Shown here piece after piece: positions 43,159-51,282 of a stretch of 64,000 bases of DNA. The notes beneath the pieces were generated by a model. The model was not told the DNA's origin and did no database searches. It saw nothing but the letters and a program-made list of their open reading frames with translations. This DNA is from JASHVB01 sp035486135 (GTDB lineage: Bacteria; Pseudomonadota; Alphaproteobacteria; Acetobacterales; Acetobacteraceae): positions 1 through 64,000 of the forward strand of contig DATHNI010000077.1 of the NCBI GenBank assembly GCA_035486135.1. The letters run 5' to 3'. A program made the translations under genes and the position numbers. Each line of letters opens with the position of its first letter. Position 1 is the first letter of the stretch.

Positions 43159-45231
43159 CTAATCACGAACATGCCTGGCGCCGCCTGCCGCCGCCGACAC
43201 CTCCTCTCCATTTCCCCCGGCGGCGCGTTCCACGCATGCGACCAACTCTCGCAAGCGGAACGGCTTGGTCAGGAACGCCACTCCTTGCGCCACAAGATCG
43301 CCCAACAGCGCCGAGTCGGTATAGCCGGAAACCAGCACGATCGGCAGAGCGGGCCAGATCGCTCGGGCCGCCCGCGCCAGCTCGGTTCCGTCGATTCCCG
43401 GCAGGATGATGTCGGACAGCAGGACACTCGGCGGCCCGGTCAAGCCGCCCGGGTGCGGCAGCAGGTCCAGCGCAGACTCGGCCGAGTCGACAGCCAGAAC
43501 CTGCCAGCCGGCACGCCGCAGAGCGCGTTCGGTCAGCCGGCGCACCGCTTCCTCGTCCTCCACCAGCAGTATGTAGTGCTCTTGTTCCGTCGTCTTTGCC
43601 GGTGGTCCACCCGTCATGGCCGGCGTCTGGGAAAAGTCAGCCCGAATGGGGGGAGCGCCATTTCGGGGCCCATCCGGCCGGAGAACGTCCGGGTGACGAT
43701 CCGCCGGCGGACGACCATTCGACGAGGCCACGTCCGCCTCGGGAATCTCGACCTGGGGAACCTCGGCCTCGGGAACCCCAACCTGGGGAACCTCAACCTC
43801 GGGAACCCCAGCCTGGGGGGAAACCTCCCACAGCGTGGTGCCCGAAACCACCTCAGCCGCTTCGTGCCGCGGCAGCCAAAAACTGACGCATGTGCCCCGA
43901 CCGACCACGCTTTCCACGGTCACGAACCCGCCGGACTGACGCACAATACCCTGGACGGTCGAAAGCCCCAGTCCGTTGCCGCCGCGTTCCCGCCGGGTCG
44001 TGAAGAACGGCTCGAACACCAGCGGAAGGGTGGCGGGAGGGATGCCCTCGCCGGTGTCCTCTACGCCGATCGCCACATAGCGCCCCGGCGGCATGGTGTC
44101 GGGTCCGACCCGCTGCGGCTGGTACAGCGTCAGGTGCCCCGTCCGCAGCGTCAGCGTGCCGCCGCCCGGCATTGCATCACGGGCATTGACCGCGAGGTTG
44201 ACCAGCACCTGATCAAGCTGCGAGGGATCGACGCGGACCGACCGGCCCGGTTCCTCCAATTCCAGTCGAAGCCGCACTTGCTCGCCAAGCAAGCGGGTCA
44301 GCAAATCCGACAGGTTGCGGACCGCCGCATTCACCGGGACCACGGCCGGCATCAGCGGCTGCCGCCGGCCGAAGGCCAGCAACTGCCGCACCAGCGCCGC
44401 GCCCCGGTCGGCGCTCTGGCGAATCTGCCGCACGTCGTCGAGCGTCGCCGCCTCGCAACTCTCGCGTTCCAGCACCGAATCCGCAGCAGCGCAGATCGCC
44501 GTCAGCAGATTGTTGAAATCATGCGCGATGCCGCCTGCAAGCTGGCCGACGGCCTGCATCTTCTGGAGCTGCGCCAGCTCCGCCTCCAGCCGTTTCTCTA
44601 CGGAGAGGTCGGTGAGCCGCAGCAGCAGACCGGAGATCGCGCCGTCGCTTTCGCGCAACGGCGCCACCGACAGCGCCACCGCCGCCGCGGCAGCCGAGCC
44701 CGCCGCGTTGAGCCGGACCTGCAGCGGCGGCAACGGATCGCCGCGTAACGCGGCGACGAGCACAGCCGCGATGCGTTGCCGATCAGCAAGGGCGAACAGC
44801 GTCTCGGCCAGCGCTCCCACCGGTGCCCTGAGCGACGGCGTCCCCGCCGGTGCCCCGAGCGACGGCGTCCCCACCAGTGCCCCCACTGGTGCCCCGAGCG
44901 CTGGTGTCTCCACCGGTGCCGCGAGTGTTGGTGGCTCCACCGGGGACCCGAGAGCCGGTGCGTCCACCGCCGTGCCGTCTGTCGCAACCCAACTTGTTCC
45001 CGCGTGAACTCCTTCCGCGCGTCCTGCTCCCGCCCCGTCTGTCGCCAGGTGCGTCCCACCCATAGCCAGCAGCGCGTCCAGGCCCCGGTTGGCCCGCACG
45101 ACGCGGCAGTCGCGATCCAGCACCAGCGCGCAAACCCCGGAATCCTCGAACAAGGCGGTGAGGAGCGGGGGCAGCGGCCGCGCGAATTGATCGATCAGTC
45201 GTGGGCGGCGCAGGATTGCAGGCAGGATCAT
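43159..45231 (-). CDS. cckA: Hybrid sensor histidine kinase CckA-like
   Basis: This 690-residue protein has a PAS-like N-terminus (about 25-200), a HisKA domain with the phospho-acceptor 'GGIAHDFNNLLTAI' (about 240), a HATPase_c domain ('LVNLAVNARDAMPGGG', 'GNGLGLSTVQGIVRQSGG') and a C-terminal receiver ('VLLSDIILPGIDG' phospho-Asp, 'FLTKPF' Lys). This is the CckA layout, the kinase of the CckA-ChpT-CtrA relay. No membrane helices are evident, unlike Caulobacter CckA. Two low-complexity inserts of tandem Ala/Pro/Val/Gly and Val-Pro-Glu repeats lie near 80-145 and 475-510. The ATG overlaps the flhB stop. Confidence 0.82.
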   Translation of the reverse strand: MILPAILRRPRLIDQFARPLPPLLTALFEDSGVCALVLDRDCRVVRANRGLDALLAMGGTHLATDGAGAGRAEGVHAGTSWVATDGTAVDAPALGSPVEPPTLAAPVETPALGAPVGALVGTPSLGAPAGTPSLRAPVGALAETLFALADRQRIAAVLVAALRGDPLPPLQVRLNAAGSAAAAAVALSVAPLRESDGAISGLLLRLTDLSVEKRLEAELAQLQKMQAVGQLAGGIAHDFNNLLTAICAAADSVLERESCEAATLDDVRQIRQSADRGAALVRQLLAFGRRQPLMPAVVPVNAAVRNLSDLLTRLLGEQVRLRLELEEPGRSVRVDPSQLDQVLVNLAVNARDAMPGGGTLTLRTGHLTLYQPQRVGPDTMPPGRYVAIGVEDTGEGIPPATLPLVFEPFFTTRRERGGNGLGLSTVQGIVRQSGGFVTVESVVGRGTCVSFWLPRHEAAEVVSGTTLWEVSPQAGVPEVEVPQVGVPEAEVPQVEIPEADVASSNGRPPADRHPDVLRPDGPRNGAPPIRADFSQTPAMTGGPPAKTTEQEHYILLVEDEEAVRRLTERALRRAGWQVLAVDSAESALDLLPHPGGLTGPPSVLLSDIILPGIDGTELARAARAIWPALPIVLVSGYTDSALLGDLVAQGVAFLTKPFRLRELVACVERAAGGNGEEVSAAAGGARHVRD
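43733..43830 (-). repeat. Short tandem repeats inside cckA encoding Val-Pro-Glu units
   Basis: GGGAACCTC/GGGAACCCC-type 15-18-bp units are repeated about five times, encoding 'PEVEVPQVGVPEAEVPQ'-like linker between the kinase and receiver domains. A second repeat block at about 44820-44965 encodes 'GAPVGAL..TPSLGAP' units inside the PAS region. Both keep the reading frame. Confidence 0.75.
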
Positions 45232-46304
45232 GCCGCCCTGCGCGTCCCGCGTGCCCGCTGTCCCAGGCGCCATACGTAGGCGATGATTTCCGCTACGGCC
45301 TGGTAATGCTCTGCGGGGATTTCGGTATCCACCTCGACGCGATACAGCGCGTGCGCGAGCGGCGGGTTGGCGACCAGCGGCACCTTGTTGGCCTCGGCAA
45401 CCTCGCGGATGCGCGCGGCCAGCGAGTCGACGCCCTTCGCCACCACCCGGGGCGCCGCGTTCCGCGTCCGGTCATAGGCCAGCGCGATCGCGTAGTGCGT
45501 CGGGTTGGTGATCACCACTGTCGCCTTCGGCACCGCCGCCAGCATGCGTTTGCGTGCGCGTTGCGTGCGGATCTGCCTGATCCGCGCCTTGATCTTCGGA
45601 TCGCCCTCCATCTCCCGCTGCTCTTCCCGCACGTCCTCCTTGCTCATGCGCATCTGCTGCGCATGCCGCAGCCGCGACCACAGCAGGTCGAAGCCGGCGA
45701 TAACCGCCTGCACCGCGAGCACGACGTACAGCATGTGCAGCACCGGCGGCATGGTGCGCGCCAGCAGCACCTGCGGGTCCCATCGCGGCGCTTGCATCAG
45801 GGCGGGCAGGTCGGCCTGCAGCACGTGCCAGAGGGCGAACGCCATCACCGCAACCTTGGCGAGGGATTTCGCCGCCTCCACGAGGCTGTCCAGCCCGAAC
45901 AGCCGGCGCAGGCCGCCGAGCACGCTGATGCGGCTGAAGTCAGGCTGCAGTCTGCTGCCGTTGATCAGGAAGCCGGTCTGCAGGACCGTTGCTGCGACAC
46001 CAGCCAACAGCGCGGCCAGGATGAACGGTGCCGCGCCTCGCAGCGCCGCAATGCAACCCAGCCGCAGCGCGCCGGTCTCGGTGAGTCCGGGATCCCCGGC
46101 ATGGGACAGTAATGCTGCCAGCCGCGTGGCCAGGTCCTGCGCCGTGCCACCGGCCAACATGGCCAGCACCAGCGTCACGCCTGCCAACCCGGCGAAGTTG
46201 TGGATTTCGCGCGAGACCGGTACGCGGCCTTCCTCGCGCGCGCGCTGCATCCGTCGTGGCGTGGCAGCTTCCGTGCGGTCCTGTTGCGGCGTGTCCTCCG
46301 CCAT
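45228..46304 (-). CDS. flhB: Flagellar export apparatus protein FlhB
   Basis: This 358-residue inner-membrane switch protein of the flagellar type III export gate has four hydrophobic regions (about 30-55, 85-110, 140-165, 185-215) and a cytoplasmic domain with the autocleavage motif 'VVITNPTHYAIAL' (about 264-276, cleavage Asn-Pro). The N-terminus 'EDTPQQDRTEAATPRRMQRAREEG' is typical. It starts 6 bases after fliR and its stop overlaps the cckA start. Confidence 0.95.
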   Translation of the reverse strand: MAEDTPQQDRTEAATPRRMQRAREEGRVPVSREIHNFAGLAGVTLVLAMLAGGTAQDLATRLAALLSHAGDPGLTETGALRLGCIAALRGAAPFILAALLAGVAATVLQTGFLINGSRLQPDFSRISVLGGLRRLFGLDSLVEAAKSLAKVAVMAFALWHVLQADLPALMQAPRWDPQVLLARTMPPVLHMLYVVLAVQAVIAGFDLLWSRLRHAQQMRMSKEDVREEQREMEGDPKIKARIRQIRTQRARKRMLAAVPKATVVITNPTHYAIALAYDRTRNAAPRVVAKGVDSLAARIREVAEANKVPLVANPPLAHALYRVEVDTEIPAEHYQAVAEIIAYVWRLGQRARGTRRAA

Positions 46305-46310
46305 GGCGGA

Positions 46311-47090
46311 TCAGTTGCCGGGCAGCGCGGCCAGGCCGTCGCGCACGGCGTCCTGCCAGGCCGCAAGGATGACGCCGAACAGGCTCGCCAGCAGGGCCAG
46401 CCCGCCGACGATCTGTCCCGGCATGGACACGAAATAGATCTGCAGCCGCGGCACCAGCCGGGCGATCAGCCCTATCGCGACGTGCCAGACGATGGACGCC
46501 AGCACAAACGGCGACGCGAGGCGCAGTGCCAGCGCAAAGGTCGTCGCCACCGCCGCGACCGCCGTTGCGGTGCTGTCGGCGGCCGGCAGCAGCGTGCCGG
46601 GCGGGATCAGCCGATAGCTGCCGGCCAGCGCGGTGAGCGGCAGCACGTAGAGCCCGGACACCATGATCGCCAGCGGCGCCGCGATCCCGAACAGCGCCGC
46701 CAGCGCGGTACTCTGAGGTCCCAGTTCGGCGTCGGGCTGCAGCACGGTCGAGATGCCGAGCAAATAGGCGATAAACTGCGCCGCAATCGGCAAAGCGAGG
46801 CAGAACAGCCGGGCGAGCCAACCGAGCCACAACCCTGTCATCACCTCGGCGATGATCATGCCGGCGGCTGTCAGGCCGGACTCGGGCATCGGCGGCACCA
46901 GGGGGAGGACAACCGGCAGCAGCAGGACGGTGGCGCCGAGCGCCAGGCCGATCCGCACGATGGCGGGCACGGTCGCCTCGCCGAGGCCCGGCACCAGGGC
47001 CATCGCGGCACCGAACCGCGCCAACACCAGCATGAAGGCGAAGCTCCAGCCCGGCAGGTCCGCCAAGTACGCGGTCGCGTCGCCGGTCAC
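46311..47090 (-). CDS. fliR: Flagellar export apparatus protein FliR
   Basis: This 259-residue polytopic export-gate protein has a sequence of hydrophobic helices with 'FMLVLARFGAAMALVPGLGEATVPAIVRIGLAL'-type N-terminal region (about 16-50) and 'GLWLGWLARLFCLALPIAAQ' near 90-110, typical of FliR. The start is GTG at 47090, overlapping the fliQ stop (GTGA). The open frame upstream to 47474 passes through fliQ and the palindrome and is not real. Confidence 0.92.
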   Translation of the reverse strand: MTGDATAYLADLPGWSFAFMLVLARFGAAMALVPGLGEATVPAIVRIGLALGATVLLLPVVLPLVPPMPESGLTAAGMIIAEVMTGLWLGWLARLFCLALPIAAQFIAYLLGISTVLQPDAELGPQSTALAALFGIAAPLAIMVSGLYVLPLTALAGSYRLIPPGTLLPAADSTATAVAAVATTFALALRLASPFVLASIVWHVAIGLIARLVPRLQIYFVSMPGQIVGGLALLASLFGVILAAWQDAVRDGLAALPGN

Positions 47091-47359
47091 GAGCCGCCGA
47101 CCGCAATCATCCGGTCGAACAGCGTCATCGTGTAGCTCGACAGAGTCGCGAACATGAACGGGCCGAGCAAGACCAGCGTGATGCCGATGAACAGCAGCTT
47201 GGGGATGAACGCGAGGGTCGCCTCGTTGATCTGCGTGACGGCCTGCACCAGGGCGACGAGCAGGCCGGAGGCCAGCGCCACGCCCAGCAGCGGGCCGCCG
47301 ATTTTCAACACCACCAGCATGCCGTCCCGCACCAGCGCCGCCACGTCGGCATCGTTCAT
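47087..47359 (-). CDS. fliQ: Flagellar export apparatus protein FliQ
   Basis: This 90-residue export-gate protein has two membrane helices (about 16-38 and 52-75) and the motif 'ALVQAVTQINEATLAFIPKL' between them, diagnostic of FliQ. The ATG at 47359 gives the family length. A 31-bp gap separates it from the G-rich palindrome, which in turn separates it from fliE. Confidence 0.93.
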   Translation of the reverse strand: MNDADVAALVRDGMLVVLKIGGPLLGVALASGLLVALVQAVTQINEATLAFIPKLLFIGITLVLLGPFMFATLSSYTMTLFDRMIAVGGS

Positions 47360-47390
47360 GCGGGCGCCGGTAGTGGAAGGAGGAGCAGAG

Positions 47391-47501
47391 TCCTCCCCCT
47401 CCCCTTGAGGGAGGGGGTTGGGGGGAGGGGTGTGTGCGCCCCCAGCCGATGGGCGCACACACCCCTCCCCCCACCCCCCTCCTTCAAGGGGAGGGGGAGG
47501 A
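47391..47501. repeat. G-rich palindromic element, copy 3, inside the flagellar operon
   Basis: This 111-bp, nearly perfect inverted repeat has two arms of about 51 nt (47391-47441 and 47451-47501) differing at about two positions around a 9-nt loop. It stands between fliE and fliQ, which are normally adjacent in this gene order, and would form an extremely stable hairpin in the operon transcript. Each arm holds a four-run G tract. Confidence 0.9.
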
Positions 47502-47534
47502 CTCTCTCCATTATCCGTGTCTTGCCGCGCATAT

Positions 47535-47831
47535 TCATATCGGCATCTTGATGATGTCCTGATAGGCCGACACGACGCGGTCTCGGATGGTTGTCGCGGT
47601 CTGCAGCGCGAGTTCGGCGCGCGATAGCGCGGTGACCACGTCGGTCAGGTTGCCCTCGCCGGAGATCGCCTGCATCGCCGAGGTTTCCGCCGTGTGGCCG
47701 GTTTCGACCGCTCCATCCAGGGCGCTTTGCAACATCGCGCTGAAGCCGCCGCCCGCGCCGCCGCGATCGACCTTGGCGTACGCCTCGGCCGCGCCGGACG
47801 GCGTGATCGTGATGGTCGGGATGGTGCTCAT
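47535..47831 (-). CDS. fliE: Flagellar hook-basal body protein FliE
   Basis: This 98-residue adaptor sits between the MS ring and the rod. The C-terminal 'LTDVVTALSRAELALQTATTIRDRVVSAYQDIIKMPI' pattern ending in Met-Pro-Ile/Val is the FliE signature. The ATG at 47831 overlaps the flgC stop (ATGA). Confidence 0.93.
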   Translation of the reverse strand: MSTIPTITITPSGAAEAYAKVDRGGAGGGFSAMLQSALDGAVETGHTAETSAMQAISGEGNLTDVVTALSRAELALQTATTIRDRVVSAYQDIIKMPI

Positions 47832-48235
47832 TTCAGCAAATCGATCGTGCGGTTCAACATGCTGCGGGTCGCTTGCAGCACCGAGAGATTGGCGCTGTAC
47901 GAACGCTCGGCCTCGCGCATGTCCATGACCTCGATGAAGCTGTTGACGTTCGGCGTCTTGACGTAGCCGTCGGCATTCGCGGCCGGATTGGACGGGTCGT
48001 AACGCAGCGTTTGCGCGGTCTTGTCCTGGCCGATCTGCTTCACCTGCACCGTGGGGGCGCTGGCGCTGGCGTCCAACCGGTTCTCGAAGGTGATGGTCTT
48101 GCGCCGATACGCGTCCGCACCCGGCGCCGAGCCGGTGGTGTCCTGGTTGGCGAGGTTCTCCGCGATCACCCGCAGCCGCATGGTCTGTGCATCCATGCCC
48201 GCGGCTGAAATGTTGAGCGCCTTGGTGAGGTCCAT
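47828..48235 (-). CDS. flgC: Flagellar basal-body rod protein FlgC
   Basis: This 135-residue proximal rod protein has the N-terminal 'ALNISAAGMDAQTMRLRVIAENLANQDTT' (about 5-33), the rod/hook signature with the 'ENLAN' motif, and the C-terminal 'YVKTPNVNSFIEVMDMREAERSYSANLSVLQATR', both standard FlgC features. It follows flgB by 9 bases. Confidence 0.95.
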   Translation of the reverse strand: MDLTKALNISAAGMDAQTMRLRVIAENLANQDTTGSAPGADAYRRKTITFENRLDASASAPTVQVKQIGQDKTAQTLRYDPSNPAANADGYVKTPNVNSFIEVMDMREAERSYSANLSVLQATRSMLNRTIDLLK

Positions 48236-48244
48236 TGCCGCCTC

Positions 48245-48625
48245 TTACGAGCTGTGGCCGAGTGCCATGCTGAACAGGCTCATGTACTTCTTGTAGATCG
48301 AGGTCACGAGCGACTGAGCGGTCTCGGTATCGGCGATCTTGGTCAACTGGGCGTCGAGTGCGACACCGTTGCCATCGGGGCCATGCGCGTCCTTCTCGGT
48401 GACCGGTTGCAGCGGGCCGCCGGAGGTGCCGGCCAGATGACCAGGCTGCGTGCGCACCGGCGTCACGCTGGCGACGCTGGCGAGCGTGCTGGCGAAGGAC
48501 GGCAGGTCGCTCGGCTGGAAGCCGGGCGTCGAGGCGTTGGCGACGTTCTGCGCCAGCAACGCCTGGCGCTGGTCCGCCCAGGCCAGTCGTTGCTCTGCAA
48601 GCGCGAACAGACCGATCTCTGTCAT
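48245..48625 (-). CDS. flgB: Flagellar basal-body rod protein FlgB
   Basis: This 126-residue proximal rod protein is the first gene of the flgB-flgC-fliE-fliQ-fliR-flhB-cckA run. The 'RLAWADQRQALLAQNVANASTPGFQPSDL' N-terminal motif and the C-terminal 'TETAQSLVTSIYKKYMSLFSMALG' match FlgB. The promoter should lie in 48626-48720 upstream, but I see no convincing sigma-28 or RpoN site. Confidence 0.94.
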   Translation of the reverse strand: MTEIGLFALAEQRLAWADQRQALLAQNVANASTPGFQPSDLPSFASTLASVASVTPVRTQPGHLAGTSGGPLQPVTEKDAHGPDGNGVALDAQLTKIADTETAQSLVTSIYKKYMSLFSMALGHSS

Positions 48626-48685
48626 GCTGGGAGAATGCGCCGCGGAGGCTGAACGGATGGTTAACGGGCATGGGTGCCGCGCATA

Positions 48686-49024
48686 TCACGCGCAGGCCCT
48701 GGGCTGCTTCGCCCAACCGACCCTCAGCAGCGGCCCCGGTGCGACACGGGGGCAGGGAGGCCCAGGCGGCAAGGATCCTGGACGGTTCCGGAGCATGGGA
48801 GCGACAATGGTATGGACGGTGGTGGGAACGGTCTGACGTTCGACGGCGCAGCGAGGCGAGTAGTGGGGAGCAAGGCACCGCAGGTGCCATTCATCGTCCG
48901 TCAGATTGGTTGTATAGCGCTGCCAGGCCCGCGGATACTGCGGGCGAATGATTTCAATCCAGGGGATCAGTGGTTCCGTCGTGTCTTGCCAATAACCGTC
49001 TCGCAACCCGCTGAAACCCCCCAA
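48686..49024 (-). pseudogene. Possible IS5-type transposase 5' remnant
   Basis: The minus-strand frame contains 'RYTTNLTDDEW' near 48880-48915, resembling the beginning of IS5-family transposases ('RYPSDLTDAEW'). Downstream in this and a shifted frame the similarity fades and no catalytic DDE part is found. No terminal inverted repeats could be defined. The 432-bp stretch between flgB and the M20 peptidase gene otherwise holds nothing recognisable. Confidence 0.45.
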
Positions 49025-49057
49025 CCCATCTTCGGCCAGGTTCTAAGAGGGATCGCA

Positions 49058-50455
49058 ATGGCGGCAACACGAGAGGGTGCGATCGCGCGCGCCCGAACAG
49101 GCTTCGACGACGGCAGCTTCATCGAGCGCCTGCGCGCACTGGTGGCCGTTCCCACCGAGAGCCATCCGCCGCTGCGCAAGCAGGAGTTGGAACGCTATTG
49201 CCATGACGTCTGCGGGCCGATGATCGCGGAACTGGGATTCGCTACCCAAGTTCTCGACAATCCCGATCCCATGCACGGTCCTGTGCTGATCGGCACACGC
49301 ATCGAGGATGCCTCGCTCCCGACCGTGCTGATCTACGGCCACGGCGACGTGGTGCGCGCCATGCCGGAACGCTGGCGGCCAGGCCTCGACCCGTGGACAC
49401 TGACCATCGAGGGCGACCGCATCTACGGCCGCGGCGTGGTCGATAACAAGGGCCAGCATTTGCTCGCCTTCGAGGCCCTGCGTGCCGTCCAGGCTGAACG
49501 CGGCCGGCTCGGTTTCAACGCCAAGATCATGGTCGAGACCGGCGAGGAAGCCGGCTCCCCCGGATTGCTCCCGTTTCTGCGCCAGCATCGCGACCTCTGC
49601 GCCGCCGACGTATTCATTGCACTGGACGGACCGCGCCAGAGCATGTCGGTTCCCGACATTACGTTGGGCACCCGCGGCGCCGTCGCCATCGACCTTGTCG
49701 TCGATCTCCGCGAGGGCAGCCATCACTCCGGGCACTGGGGCGGCTTGCTTGCCGATCCAGGCGTCATCCTGGCGCACGCCATCGCCAGTATCGTCTCGCA
49801 GGACGGCCGCATCCTGGTGCCGGGCTGGACCCCCACCGTCATTCCCAACTCCGTCCGCCAGGCCAGCCACGACGTCGTCATCGAAGACCTGCCCGGCACG
49901 CCGGTGCCGGACCCCGGCTGGGGCGAGCCGGGCCTGTCGCGTTCCGAACGCATCTACATGTGGAGCAGCGTCATCGTGCTCGCGAGCATCTCCGGCCAAC
50001 CCGAAGGGCCGGTGAACGCCGTCGCCGGCAACGCCCGTGCCCGTGTGCAGATCCGGCACACGGTGGACGTGAAGGCCGAGACCATCGTGCCTGCACTGCG
50101 CGCGCATCTCGACGCGCAGGGCCTCGGCGTTGTGCAGATCGTACAGGTGACCGAACGTGACGCCTTCCCCGCCTCGCGCACCGATCCCGACGATCCGTGG
50201 GTACGTCTTGTCGTGCGCTCGATGCAACAGACCGCGGGCCGGGCGCCGAACATCATTCCCAATATCGGCGCCTCCGGACCATCGGAATACTTCAAGCAGG
50301 TGCTTGGCGTTCCCGTGATGTGGATACCGCAATCGTACGGTGGCTGCGGCCAGCACGGACCCGACGAGCACGGGTTGGGATCGCTGTTCCGCGACGGCCT
50401 TGGGCTGATGGCCGGCGTGTTCTGGGACATCGGGGAGCAAGGCCGCCCCGCATGA
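49058..50455 (+). CDS. M20-family metallopeptidase
   Basis: This 465-residue protein has the M20/ArgE/CPG2 layout: 'LIYGHGDVV' (about 90-98, first Zn His and Asp), 'IYGRGVVDNKGQ' (about 121-132, bridging Asp), 'VETGEEAGSPGL' (about 158-169, catalytic Glu pair), an inserted dimerisation domain, and 'GGCGQHGPDEHG' (about 430-441, last Zn His). It most resembles dipeptidases/amidohydrolases such as ArgE-like enzymes. AAGAGGGA precedes the ATG at 49058. It stands alone. Confidence 0.87.
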   Translation: MAATREGAIARARTGFDDGSFIERLRALVAVPTESHPPLRKQELERYCHDVCGPMIAELGFATQVLDNPDPMHGPVLIGTRIEDASLPTVLIYGHGDVVRAMPERWRPGLDPWTLTIEGDRIYGRGVVDNKGQHLLAFEALRAVQAERGRLGFNAKIMVETGEEAGSPGLLPFLRQHRDLCAADVFIALDGPRQSMSVPDITLGTRGAVAIDLVVDLREGSHHSGHWGGLLADPGVILAHAIASIVSQDGRILVPGWTPTVIPNSVRQASHDVVIEDLPGTPVPDPGWGEPGLSRSERIYMWSSVIVLASISGQPEGPVNAVAGNARARVQIRHTVDVKAETIVPALRAHLDAQGLGVVQIVQVTERDAFPASRTDPDDPWVRLVVRSMQQTAGRAPNIIPNIGASGPSEYFKQVLGVPVMWIPQSYGGCGQHGPDEHGLGSLFRDGLGLMAGVFWDIGEQGRPA

Positions 50456-51282
50456 CGCGCCACCCGTGCGACTCCCCTCGAGGGCCACTGTTGCGTCCGG
50501 GCCGCGGCGGCCTTGCTGTCGGCCCGGCCGGCGCTCGGGGTACATGTGTTCACCGGACCTGGCGGAGCAGCCGTGTGGAACCAGCTACGTCGCCCTGAGG
50601 AACGCGTGCCTCGTCGTGCTGCGCGGCAAGCGTGGCCGGCCAGCTAACGCGGCGGTTAACCGTCCGGCTGTTCCTGACTGATGGCGCGTGACCGACGCCC
50701 TCACCCGCATCCTTAGCTGTGTGTGGCGCACCCCAAGGGTGGGGAATTGGGAGGCTGTCGGGAATCGACCTGACAGCGCCGGACCACGAATTCCAGACGC
50801 GGGCGGCGGTTGCCAATACCTGTGTCGACGGGCTGGAACTGCGCACGGGGCAAAGCGCTCTGGACCACGCCGCCGCATTCACGCCCCTGACGCTGTGCGC
50901 AATGGTCGATCTCACTGATCATCGAGGCCGCGCGACCTGAGCGACACGGCGATAGTGTATAGCCGGCCCTCAAAGAGACGACACAACAGGAACGATGTCC
51001 GCATCCGCCTCCCGATGTGGCGGCGTTTGTGCAACGGGACCGCAGCATGCACATGACCAGCTACACGCCGGTGTCAAAACGCGATCGCAAACTTGCTCGT
51101 CAGGACACATCCGTTACATGCAGTCCTATCGTATTAACACATTAATGACTTTGCTCGCTGCGTAATATTCTGATAGCCGTCCGGCTGCGCGCATCGCGTG
51201 CCGCAAGCTCGCTGATTGAGCGCCGCGCTGCAGGATAAGTCGAGAGCAGAACGATATTCAACGTGACAAAGGAGCATTTTCT
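50456..51282. other. Gene-poor 827-bp stretch upstream of the 1015-residue protein
   Basis: Short open frames on both strands (for example 50719-50940) give no recognisable protein. The part from about 51110 to 51180 is clearly AT-richer (TATTAACACATTAATGAC) and probably holds the promoter of the large gene at 51283. AAGGAG at 51269-51274 is its ribosome site. No long repeats were seen. Confidence 0.5.

Noticed and set aside
47391..47541. Peptides 'PSLKGRG' and 'PPPSRGGG' at the ends of several open frames
   Set aside because: They arise from translating the G-rich palindrome and are not protein sequence.
50719..50940. 73-codon plus-strand frame in the gene-poor stretch
   Set aside because: No family recognised, no ribosome site, and overlapping frames of similar length on both strands.
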